Of a stretch of 64,000 nucleotides of DNA, positions 52,802 to 60,673 are shown in pieces. The translations under genes and the position numbers were made by a program. Numbering within the stretch: position 1 is the first letter of the stretch; each line of letters begins with the position of its first letter. The notes under the pieces were generated by a model. The model did not search any database. It had not been told where the DNA came from and saw only the letters and a program-made list of their open reading frames with translations. The stretch is from assembly GCF_004000435.1 (NCBI RefSeq), contig NZ_RBVZ01000002.1:372001-436000 (forward strand), given 5' to 3'. Source of the DNA: Alexandriicola marinus (lineage in GTDB: Bacteria > Pseudomonadota > Alphaproteobacteria > Rhodobacterales > Rhodobacteraceae).

Positions 52802-54745
52802 TCATTGCGGCCCGTCTCTCAGGGCAAGGTAGCGGCGCTTGGCCTCCTCGGTCAGTCCGTATTCACGCACCATCTTCTTGATGGCTTCTTCATCGGACTT
52901 GTCGGCATAGCGGAATTCGCTGTCGGCGTATCGGTTGATCTCCTGGATCACCATCTCGACGGTGATCTCGCGGCGCAGTTCGGTGATCATACGCAGCTTG
53001 GTGTCATAATCCTTGAAGATAAACAGATCGGGGTTCTCCATCCATTCATCGGGCAGTTCGAAATCCATCGACCTGACCTTGATGGCATCGGTAATGTTCT
53101 TGATCGCGCGCCCGGTAAAGCGCGGATCAGCCTCCTGGATACCCTTGAGATAGGTGCCGATCTTGGCAATCGTGTCGAGCTTTCCGATCCGGTCTTCGGT
53201 CTTCTCCCAGACGGCGACGAGCCCTTCTTCCTTGGGGCGATTGTGACTTTCGAAACTCGCGGCAACGGCCTTCTGGATCTGCTGCGCGGCAAAGACCTCG
53301 TGGTCCCCCAGCGGAATGTCGTGATTCTTGCCCAGAAGAAGCGCGAAGATATCGATGTAATCCTCGCGGGTCTGTGGCCCGTCGACAAGGAACCGCGCGC
53401 CCGCCCTCTGGCGCAGCGCGTCATCGACGTTCTCGGGATAGTTCGAGAACATGCCAAAGGTGCAGTTGCCCCGCACGACGGTGTTGGCGCCCGCGAAGGC
53501 ATCCATCAGCACGGAGGTGATTTCCAGCTGACCCGCGCTTGATTGCCGGTCGCCGCGCTTGCCCGCCAGCATGTCGATATCGTCGATCGTGCCAAAGCCG
53601 ATCACCTGCGGGTCGATGATGGTGTTGATGAAACTGCGCGCGTTCTGACCGGATTTTCCCTGATAGCTGTCGATATTGTCGGTGCTGAGGTTCTGATACC
53701 GGAAGGTATAGCCCGCCACCTGGCAGTAATCGTTGATCAGCCCGGCCATCATCTGGATCAGCGTCGTCTTGCCGGTGCCCGGCGCACCGTCGCCCATGAA
53801 GGTGAATATGAACCCGCCCAGTTCGGCAAACGGGTTCAGCCGCCGGTCGAAATCATAGGCCATCAGCATCTTCGACAGGCGCAGCGCCTGGTATTTGGCG
53901 ATGTGGTTGCCGACGACCTCGTGCGGCTTCTTAAAGGTCATGGTCAGGGTGGTGCTCTTGGCCTTCAACGACGGCGCGAACCCCCGGATCACAAGGCCGT
54001 CGGCCTCCACCTTCCAGCTGGCCGAGGTAAAGGCATCCAGGTCCGTGGCGGTTCCGGCGCGCGCAGCGGCCTTGCTCATCAGCGCTTCGGCAAAGGCCAG
54101 AACGGTCGCGACAAGACGCGGCTCGGTTGTGGCAAAGGCCGAGATATCGGCCTCGAGTTCCCACAAGGCGCCGTGAAGGGCCAATTGCCCGTTCTCGGTC
54201 AGCACCTCTTCCAGATCGCCGATCTCGACCTGTTCCTCCGTGGCATGCGAGGCCAGAAGGAAGGCCACGGCATTGCCGAACACATGCAGCGTGATCAGCG
54301 CCTCGGCCGTCAGCAGGGCCGAGAAGTCACGCGATTTGTCGGACGGCAAAGCCCCCTCGAGGTTCAGCCGCTTGAGATCGGCCAGCCCGGTGCTTTCGGC
54401 GAATGTCTCAGAGATGGCGAGCGCGATGGAGATGGCCCGGTGGAGCGCCGTCTGCACGGCCGCCTGCACCGGCGAGACGAGACCCGTCCCTCCCTCCATC
54501 TCGGCAATGGCCTCGAGGATATGGACACCTTCGGCGCGCCGCGTCCTGCGGGTGACAAGCCCCGGTGTCGTCGACCGGAACGCCCGCCGACCTCCGATCC
54601 CCGGAGAGCGCTCCGGCGCGGCATTCCCCGCGGGCTTCGCGATACGCGGCGCGTGATCGAAGCCGTCCAGCAGGTCCAGCGCGGCGGGATAATGCTTCAC
54701 GATATCTTCTTCGCGAAGTTCCATGAAATCGGCGGTCTCACTCAT
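52802..54745 (-). CDS. AAA+ ATPase of the leftward cluster
   Basis: A 647-residue cytoplasmic ATPase. An N-terminal region of about 300 residues, mostly helical, of unknown type precedes a single AAA module: Walker A GDGAPGTGKTTL (318-329), Walker B IGFGTIDDID (382-391), sensor 1 and arginine-finger region GMFSNYPENVDDALRQR (431-447), and a helical C-terminal part. In the Walker B the usual DE is DD (DDID), which may alter ATP hydrolysis; in classical AAA proteins the glutamate activates the water. It has no membrane helix and probably acts as a ring on partner proteins from the adjacent genes. It lies 37 bp upstream of the six-helix membrane gene and 145 bp downstream of the 376-residue protein, with a palindrome cluster between. 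Confidence 0.85.
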   Translation of the reverse strand: MSETADFMELREEDIVKHYPAALDLLDGFDHAPRIAKPAGNAAPERSPGIGGRRAFRSTTPGLVTRRTRRAEGVHILEAIAEMEGGTGLVSPVQAAVQTALHRAISIALAISETFAESTGLADLKRLNLEGALPSDKSRDFSALLTAEALITLHVFGNAVAFLLASHATEEQVEIGDLEEVLTENGQLALHGALWELEADISAFATTEPRLVATVLAFAEALMSKAAARAGTATDLDAFTSASWKVEADGLVIRGFAPSLKAKSTTLTMTFKKPHEVVGNHIAKYQALRLSKMLMAYDFDRRLNPFAELGGFIFTFMGDGAPGTGKTTLIQMMAGLINDYCQVAGYTFRYQNLSTDNIDSYQGKSGQNARSFINTIIDPQVIGFGTIDDIDMLAGKRGDRQSSAGQLEITSVLMDAFAGANTVVRGNCTFGMFSNYPENVDDALRQRAGARFLVDGPQTREDYIDIFALLLGKNHDIPLGDHEVFAAQQIQKAVAASFESHNRPKEEGLVAVWEKTEDRIGKLDTIAKIGTYLKGIQEADPRFTGRAIKNITDAIKVRSMDFELPDEWMENPDLFIFKDYDTKLRMITELRREITVEMVIQEINRYADSEFRYADKSDEEAIKKMVREYGLTEEAKRRYLALRDGPQ

Positions 54746-54816
54746 CGCACCAGATCCTCCACTTTGGGCACCATGGGGCGCCTGTCATCTTTTCCCGATC
54801 GCTGCCGAAGCAGGCA

Positions 54817-54877
54817 TCGGCCGCCTGCGGCCGACAGGGGGCATCGCCCCCTTCCGCCAAATTTCGCGAAATTTGGC
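54817..54877. repeat. REP-like cluster of three palindromes
   Basis: In 61 bp there are three consecutive dyads: TCGGCCGC-CT-GCGGCCGA (54817-54834), GGGGGC-ATC-GCCCCC (54837-54851) and a perfect 22-bp palindrome with arms GCCAAATTTCG and CGAAATTTGGC (54856-54877). They lie between the stop of the 376-residue protein and the start of the AAA gene. The arrangement resembles intergenic REP or mRNA-stabilising elements. Confidence 0.6.
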
Positions 54878-54889
54878 CGCCCCCCCGCA

Positions 54890-56020
54890 TCACCGATAGC
54901 TCAGAACCCGACCGCCCGACCCCACCACGAACTTGCGCACATCGGCGAAACCCGGCGGGTTCAGCTCTGACAGCGCCTGAAAGGGTCGCTCGGGCAGGAT
55001 GATCGCGCGTTCCATCCGCGTGGCGCCGGTTTCCGCACCGCGACCGGCAAAGGGATCAAGCGCGAAAATCTGCCGCTCGACACTGCCGAACCAGCCGGAC
55101 TTTTCCTTCTCCGATCGCTCGCTGACCAGCTCTTCCTCGGTCCAGACCAGCGCCCAGTCTTCGCCGGGCGGTGCCTTGGCCTGGGCCAGAACATCGCGGA
55201 TCGGTCCGGTTTGACGGGTGAAGGCATGGCTGTACATCGGCCCGATGTGAAACCGCCTCAGCCGCGTCGGGTGCAGATCGTCGAAATCCTTGTCGAACCC
55301 TGTCGCGATCGTCAGCAGCTTGAGCCCGGCCACAGCCTGGCTCATCAGGTGGGCCTGCGTTTCCGGCCAGCGCCGCTCGTCCTTGGGAAGGCCCGTGCGA
55401 CCGGAATCCTCAACCTCCATCAGGTAGATGACGGGCAGGTTGATCGTGCTGTCATAGACCGCCCAGCGCAGCAGGTATCGGCGCCGGTCATCACCGTTGT
55501 TGCCAAGCCAGGTGGCCTCGGGATCATTGCGGGCCCAGAACAGCCCGCCCTTGCGAAGCTCCTCGTAATAGAGCCGCTGTGAAAGGGCATATTGAAGTTT
55601 CGACGGGATCTGCCGCTCCGACAGGATCACCTTGACCATTTCGTCCTTCAGCCGCTCTTCGGTCGGCATGCCCGACAGGTGCCGTTCGGCCTGTTGCGCG
55701 TCGTTGGCCATCTCGAGGAGTTCGTGAAACACCGGAAAGCCACTTTCGACACGGTCGAAGGTCAGCTTTCCGGCATGGGGAAACCGGCCGGAGAAATGGT
55801 ACTTATGGGCAAGCGCCCTGAAACTCAGCCCCAGCGCCAGAAGATATCGGGCCAGCGCATCGACCTCGCGTCGATTGAGGTGCCCTTCGCTTTCCATGCG
55901 GCCGGCAACCCGGGCCAGATGCCCGGTGATCGCATCGAACTTGCCGAAATACCGGCGCGTGACCCGGGTGTCCTCAAGATCGAAATGATCGGCTGGCAAT
56001 GATTTATCGACCTCAGCCAC
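54890..56020 (-). CDS. conserved protein of unknown function, 376 aa
   Basis: A 376-residue soluble protein with no signal peptide, membrane helix or recognised family. The N-terminal 170 residues are helix-rich (VTRRYFGKFDAITGHLARVAGRM, HLNRREVDALARYLLALGLSF), and the C-terminal half is mixed (RRRYLLRWAVYDSTINLPVIYLMEVED, MYSHAFTRQTGPIRDVLAQA). The start is GTG at 56020, backed by GGGAGAGG 4 bp upstream; upstream extension is GC-rich and unconserved. Immediately upstream of the AAA gene, it may be its partner or substrate adaptor, which is inference from position only. Confidence 0.7.
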   Translation of the reverse strand: MAEVDKSLPADHFDLEDTRVTRRYFGKFDAITGHLARVAGRMESEGHLNRREVDALARYLLALGLSFRALAHKYHFSGRFPHAGKLTFDRVESGFPVFHELLEMANDAQQAERHLSGMPTEERLKDEMVKVILSERQIPSKLQYALSQRLYYEELRKGGLFWARNDPEATWLGNNGDDRRRYLLRWAVYDSTINLPVIYLMEVEDSGRTGLPKDERRWPETQAHLMSQAVAGLKLLTIATGFDKDFDDLHPTRLRRFHIGPMYSHAFTRQTGPIRDVLAQAKAPPGEDWALVWTEEELVSERSEKEKSGWFGSVERQIFALDPFAGRGAETGATRMERAIILPERPFQALSELNPPGFADVRKFVVGSGGRVLSYR

Positions 56021-56188
56021 CGGCCTCTCCCGCTTTGCTGCCGCGCCTCGTCGGCAGGCTTGCCCGTCTGGTGCCAAGTTGGGCGCGCGATCGGGCGAAG
56101 CCCCCGAAGCCCGAGGGGGTCAGGGCCTTATCCCCCCCGACACTTACCTCTCCGAGACACTTAACCCGCGCGGTTTCTCCACCGACAT

Positions 56189-56470
56189 TCATGATGTCAC
56201 CCGCGCGCATCGTGACCGGCGCGACACTCCGTCTGAACTGACGCGATCCACGCAGCGATACATATTCCGCCGCAGGGTGCCGCGCATCCAGTAGGTGATC
56301 GAGATATAGTCCCGACCGTCCACGAAGGACGATGAACTCAGCAATTCCGCGCCATCCTCGGCAAGCACCGCGGTCGTGACATCGTCCGCACGTTCCCAGT
56401 CCGCGTCCTGCGCAGCCACAGGCGGGGCCAGGACAAGCAGGGCCGCCAGTATAAGCTTCTGCCGCGTCAA
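56189..56470 (-). CDS. small secreted protein
   Basis: A 93-residue protein with a typical signal peptide (MTRQKLILAALLVLAPPVAAQ, cleavage about residue 20) and a roughly 70-residue mature part with two cysteines (YRCVDRV and RSRCARV) that may form a disulfide. No family recognised. It lies 168 bp upstream of the 376-residue gene in the same direction and 110 bp downstream of the small membrane gene, so it is probably in the same cluster but perhaps separately transcribed. Confidence 0.65.
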   Translation of the reverse strand: MTRQKLILAALLVLAPPVAAQDADWERADDVTTAVLAEDGAELLSSSSFVDGRDYISITYWMRGTLRRNMYRCVDRVSSDGVSRRSRCARVTS

Positions 56471-56581
56471 ATCGTTCGACTCATGGTTTATGTCTCGCGG
56501 CGTTCATCAATGGCCGCACCGGAGCAGGAGCATGACCTCCGCGCACCTCTCCCCTGTTGCGGAGCGCCCGGCCTGTCCAAA

Positions 56582-56803
56582 TCAATCTCCACCGTCACAG
56601 CCGCCGTCGCTTCTGCCATCGTGATGGAAATCTCCGCCGGGTCTACCCTTGCCTTCGGGGCCGATTATGCCCGCAACCAGCACCGCGATGAACCCGGCAA
56701 CAAGCGCCGAACCATACCAACCAAGGCCTACCGCGATCATCGCAATGAAGAGGCCCGTGATTATCGCCAGACCGGCGAGTTGGTGTGAATCAAGTCGACG
56801 CAT
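56582..56803 (-). CDS. tiny two-helix membrane protein
   Basis: A 73-residue protein whose hydrophobic core (LAGLAIITGLFIAMIAVGLGWYGSALVAGFIAVLVAGIIGP) should make two membrane helices in a hairpin. The tail is Gly/Asp/His-rich (GGDFHHDGRSDGGCDGGD) and might bind metal. The start at 56803 is the first codon that leaves a charged N-terminus before the first helix. No family recognised. It is 120 bp downstream of the coiled-coil gene. Confidence 0.6.
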   Translation of the reverse strand: MRRLDSHQLAGLAIITGLFIAMIAVGLGWYGSALVAGFIAVLVAGIIGPEGKGRPGGDFHHDGRSDGGCDGGD

Positions 56804-56923
56804 GTGGATCCCCTGCATCCATTGAAGGTGCAACATCCGGCGGGGCACAGGCGCAGCCCGCCCTCATGCCTTTCGGCGCCCCGATCGGCGGCGTGCCTCG
56901 AGACGGTATTGACCTCGCAAACC

Positions 56924-58000
56924 TCACGCTCCGTAAAGATTGCTGTCGTGTTTTTCGACGATCTTCTGGAACCGCCGCATGAAACGCTCGTCGGCCTTTG
57001 CCTTCTGCTCCAGCACCTCGCGCGCAAAGACCATGTGATCCTCATGCGCCTCCATCATCTCGGCCATGCGCGTATTCGTGGCGGACCCGATGGCGGCCAT
57101 GGCGGTCTGTGCTTCCTGATCCGTCTTGACGCCGATCTCGTTGATCCGGTGAGCCACGTCCTGCTGCTGCGCGGTTTTCAGTGATTTCGACAGGGCGTCA
57201 TACAGGACGACGCGTTGCTTGGTGTCCGTCTGCAGCTTGTTGATCAGCACCATCTGCGTCGCGGCCTGGTTCTGAAGGCTGTCGATCCAGGTCTTGCCCT
57301 TCTCGATATACCGTTCCAGCGTCTGGGACTTGGCAAGCTTGACCTGCTCCTGCTGGACCAGTTCGTTGTAGCGGGTGTTGATCTCCGCCAGTTCGCTTTC
57401 AAGCCGGGTGCGCGTGGCGGCGTCCTGTTCGACGCTGATCTTGTTTTCCAGCTCGATGATCTTTGGATCCAGAGCCAGCACCTCGGCCCGCACCGATTCC
57501 AGTTCGGCCACGGTGGTCTCGCGTTCCTGCAAGGTGCCGGTCAGGTTCGTCTCGACCTGCTCCTTCTGTTCGTTCAGCATGTTGAGCTGATTTTCCAGAA
57601 GCTTCACGATGGTGTCGGATTTGGAAATCAGGTCCTGCAACTTGTCGTCGATCGACGCGGTTCTCATGCGTTCCTGACGCATCGAATCGGCCTTCGCGGA
57701 AGAGAACACGCCAACAAGGGTTTCCCAGCCTGTCTTGTTCCGCATCTCGTCGAAATCCTTCGAGAATCCAGCGGTCACATCATCGAGGCCCATGATCAAT
57801 TCGGCGATGTTGGCGTTCATCACCTCGGTGTGGGCGTGAACATCCTCAAGCGAGGCATTCTCGATATCGACAGCAATATCCGACCCTTCGGCCATCTTCT
57901 GCCGGGCAATCTCGATACGGCTGGTCAGTTCCGAAATCTTGGACTGCGCCTCGGCGACCTGTTGCTGGCTTTCGCGGATCTGGGAATCGAAATCGGCCAT
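56924..58000 (-). CDS. long coiled-coil protein, possibly TelA-like
   Basis: A 358-residue soluble protein predicted to be almost wholly helical coiled coil. Heptad-rich blocks include QQVAEAQSKISELTSRIEIA (about 12-31), LLENQLNMLNEQKEQVETNL and ELENKISVEQDAATRTRLES. The later half (ERYIEKGKTWIDSLQ, LINKLQTDTKQRVVLYDALS) loosely resembles TelA/KlaA anion-resistance proteins, and the general form also recalls PspA/ESCRT-III-like membrane-remodelling proteins. Neither match is secure. It starts 102 bp downstream of DUF1285 and heads the unknown cluster, so it may be the polymer or scaffold on which the AAA ATPase acts, which is inference. Confidence 0.7.
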   Translation of the reverse strand: MADFDSQIRESQQQVAEAQSKISELTSRIEIARQKMAEGSDIAVDIENASLEDVHAHTEVMNANIAELIMGLDDVTAGFSKDFDEMRNKTGWETLVGVFSSAKADSMRQERMRTASIDDKLQDLISKSDTIVKLLENQLNMLNEQKEQVETNLTGTLQERETTVAELESVRAEVLALDPKIIELENKISVEQDAATRTRLESELAEINTRYNELVQQEQVKLAKSQTLERYIEKGKTWIDSLQNQAATQMVLINKLQTDTKQRVVLYDALSKSLKTAQQQDVAHRINEIGVKTDQEAQTAMAAIGSATNTRMAEMMEAHEDHMVFAREVLEQKAKADERFMRRFQKIVEKHDSNLYGA

Positions 58001-58102
58001 TTTAATCCTCGCAAGAATGACGAAACGCTTTGGACCGCACGATAACGCGGATTGTTGGGCTGCGGGAAGGCGAAAATCTGCCCGCTTGCGCGGGCAAGAG
58101 GA

Positions 58103-58669
58103 TCAGACGTCCAGCTCGGCGCTCGGGATGATGGGAAAGAATTCCCCGCCGGACCGGATGCCGAACCAGTCACGACCTTCATGGGCTTCGGTCACCCCAA
58201 GTTCGACAAGTCGGTAAAAACTCTTTCGGTCGATCAGCGCCTCGAGGTTGCGGCGGATCAGGACATAGGGCGAAGGCTCGCCGGTTTCCGGGTCGCGCGT
58301 GACGCGGATCGGGTGATCCGGGCCGGCGATGGCCCTGTCCCCGACATTGGTGACGAACTCGAGCCCACCCACGACCGGATCGAAATCCACGGCCACGAAC
58401 GGCGCGTCGTCAACGGTGATCCCGACCTTTTCGACTGGCGTTACAAGGAAATAGCGATCACCATCCCTCCGGATGATCGAGGAAAACAGCCAGACCAGCC
58501 CGGGCCGCCCGATCGGCGTGCCAAGATAGAACCATGTCCCGTCACGGGCGATCCGCATATCCAGATCACCGCAGAAGGGGGGATCCCATTTCTCGACCGG
58601 TGGCAGGCCCTTTCCCGCCGCCGCCTTGGCCGATGATGCGATGCTTTCCGCCGATGGTGTCACGATCAT
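58103..58669 (-). CDS. DUF1285 family protein
   Basis: A 188-residue soluble protein of the DUF1285 family, which is common in proteobacteria and of unknown function. Recognisable blocks are FCGDLDMRIARDGTWFYLGTPIGRPGLVWLFSSI near residue 33 and VEKVGITVDDAPFVAV. It is divergent from the MoxR gene (81 bp between starts), an association commonly seen with the MoxR-DUF58 module in this order. Confidence 0.85.
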   Translation of the reverse strand: MIVTPSAESIASSAKAAAGKGLPPVEKWDPPFCGDLDMRIARDGTWFYLGTPIGRPGLVWLFSSIIRRDGDRYFLVTPVEKVGITVDDAPFVAVDFDPVVGGLEFVTNVGDRAIAGPDHPIRVTRDPETGEPSPYVLIRRNLEALIDRKSFYRLVELGVTEAHEGRDWFGIRSGGEFFPIIPSAELDV

Positions 58670-58750
58670 GTGTCGCTCTTCTTTTTTGCCATTTTGGCTG
58701 GGCGCGATATCTGCTGGAATAGCGACTATAGTGGTCAGGAGAAAAATGTC

Positions 58751-59758
58751 ATGACGTCAGACACCGATTTGGTTGCCGAGATCGAGGCGCTGGGTGACCG
58801 GCTTGCCACCGCGCGAGCCAGCATCGCGCGCCGTTTCATCGGCCAGGAGCGGGTTGTCGATCTGACGCTGACCTCGCTGATCTGCGGGGGCCACGCGCTT
58901 CTGATCGGGCTTCCGGGTCTGGGCAAAACGCGACTTGTCGACACGCTTTCGACGGTGATGGGGCTGCATGGCAACCGCATCCAGTTCACGCCCGACCTGA
59001 TGCCCGCCGATATCCTCGGCTCCGAGGTTCTGGAAACCGCGGCTGATGGCAGCCGGGCGTTCCGGTTCATCGAAGGGCCGATCTTCTGCCAGCTCCTGAT
59101 GGCCGACGAGATCAACCGCGCCTCCCCCCGGACCCAATCCGCACTGCTACAGGCGATGCAGGAACGCGAGGTCACGATCGCAGGCGAACACCGGCCGCTT
59201 GGCGCGCCGTTCCACGTTCTGGCCACGCAGAACCCGATCGAACAGGAAGGCACCTATCCCCTGCCCGAGGCGCAGCTTGACCGGTTCCTTGTTCAGATCG
59301 ACGTGCCCTACCCTGACCGGGATGCCGAACGGGACATCCTGTTCGCCACGACCGGTGTCGAAGATGCCAAATCCGAAGCAGTCTTTACCGCCGACGAGCT
59401 GATCGCCGCACAGGCGCTTCTGCGTCGGATGCCGGTGGGCGAGGCCATCGTCGAGATGATCCTCGATCTGGTCCGTGCCTGCCGCCCCGGAACGCCCGAC
59501 GCGCCCGATTACGTGACCAATGCCGTCAGCTGGGGCCCGGGCCCGCGCGCCGCACAGGCCCTGATGCTGGCCGTTCGGGCCGAAGCGTTGCTGTCGGGCC
59601 GGCTCGCCCCCTCGGCCGAGGATGTGCGCAAGCTGGCCTCGCCCGTGCTGTCGCACCGGATGGCGCTTGGCTTTGCGGCCCGCGCCCGCGGCGAAAGCCT
59701 GTCGGGCGTGATCGACCGCATCGCCAACGAAACGACCCGGGTCGAGGCCGCCGCGTGA
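58751..59758 (+). CDS. MoxR-family AAA+ ATPase
   Basis: A 335-residue MoxR ATPase. Walker A is GLPGLGKTRLVDTLS, Walker B is LLMADEINRASPRTQSALLQAM, and sensor 1 is in VLATQNPIEQEGTYPLPEAQ, followed by the lid domain. MoxR proteins act as chaperones for partner vWA proteins. The start at 58751 has CAGGAGAAAAATGTC upstream; earlier codons are not supported. DUF58, DUF4159 and another membrane protein follow, with a 4-bp overlap (GTGA) to DUF58. Confidence 0.92.
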   Translation: MTSDTDLVAEIEALGDRLATARASIARRFIGQERVVDLTLTSLICGGHALLIGLPGLGKTRLVDTLSTVMGLHGNRIQFTPDLMPADILGSEVLETAADGSRAFRFIEGPIFCQLLMADEINRASPRTQSALLQAMQEREVTIAGEHRPLGAPFHVLATQNPIEQEGTYPLPEAQLDRFLVQIDVPYPDRDAERDILFATTGVEDAKSEAVFTADELIAAQALLRRMPVGEAIVEMILDLVRACRPGTPDAPDYVTNAVSWGPGPRAAQALMLAVRAEALLSGRLAPSAEDVRKLASPVLSHRMALGFAARARGESLSGVIDRIANETTRVEAAA

Positions 59759-60630
59759 CCGAGGCCGACGCCCCGCTTCAACTTCGCTCGGGCGCCGAGG
59801 CCCTTGCCGCACCACTGCCCCCCCTTCTGGCAGAGGCGGAGCACCTCGCGCGCAACGTTCACATGGGCGAACACGGCAGGCGTCGCGCCGGTCTGGGTGA
59901 CCTGTTCTGGCAATACCGGCCGGCGCAGGATCATGACGAGGTCCGGTCGATCGACTGGCGCCGTTCGGCACGCTCCGACGGCGCCTTCGTTCAGGACAAG
60001 GAATGGCAGGTCGCGCAAAGCGTGACGATCTGGGCCGATGACGCGGCGTCCATGTCGTTCGCCTCGCGCTCTGAGCTGCACAGCAAGGCCTATCGCGCCC
60101 GGCTTCTGGGTCTTGCGACCGCGATCCTGTTGTCGCGGGGCGGCGAACGCGTGGGCCTGCCAGATCTTCCGCCCCGCAGCGGCCGGGCGCAGATCGCCCG
60201 CATGGCCGCCCGGTTCACCGAGGACGGCACCGGCGATTACGGGCATCCCGATGCACGCGGCATGGCATCCCATTCACGCGCGCTGTTCCTGTCGGATTTC
60301 CTCGGGCCCCTCGAGCCGGTTGAAGAGGCGCTGACATCGGCCGCCGACCGCGGCGTGCATGGCGCGATCGTGCAGGTCCTCGACCCGGCAGAAGAGGCGT
60401 TTCCCTTCGACGGCAGGACGATCTTCGAAAGCATGGGCGGCACCTTCGTTCATGAGACGCTCAAGGCCGGGGACCTGAGGGAGCGCTATATTCAGAGGTT
60501 AGCCGAACGCAAGGAACGGCTTCTGGCGCTCAGCCGGCTGACCGGATGGCAGTTCCTCAGCCATCATACGGGCGATCCCGCGGCGCCCGCGCTCATGTGG
60601 ATTTTCAACGCGATGGAGCGGCGGCTATGA
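59755..60630 (+). CDS. DUF58 (vWA-like) protein
   Basis: A 291-residue protein of the DUF58 family, starting with GTG in a 4-bp overlap with moxR. The hallmark GLGDLFWQYRPAQDHDEVRSIDWRRSARS is present (RxYxxxDxxxxIDW type), followed by a degenerate vWA domain (VTIWADDAASMSF replaces the MIDAS DxSxS). DUF58 proteins accompany MoxR in Bat-like modules. It is soluble with no signal peptide. Confidence 0.9.
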   Translation: MTEADAPLQLRSGAEALAAPLPPLLAEAEHLARNVHMGEHGRRRAGLGDLFWQYRPAQDHDEVRSIDWRRSARSDGAFVQDKEWQVAQSVTIWADDAASMSFASRSELHSKAYRARLLGLATAILLSRGGERVGLPDLPPRSGRAQIARMAARFTEDGTGDYGHPDARGMASHSRALFLSDFLGPLEPVEEALTSAADRGVHGAIVQVLDPAEEAFPFDGRTIFESMGGTFVHETLKAGDLRERYIQRLAERKERLLALSRLTGWQFLSHHTGDPAAPALMWIFNAMERRL

Positions 60631-60673
60631 CCTGTCCGACCGTATCCGGACCGGAAAGGGATGGTTTTCCCCG

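Noticed and set aside
56013-56210. 65-codon leftward frame between the secreted peptide and the 376-residue gene
   Set aside because: It overlaps both neighbours, is Gly/Arg-rich without motifs, and has no ribosome-binding site; the GTG at 56020 for the larger gene is better supported.
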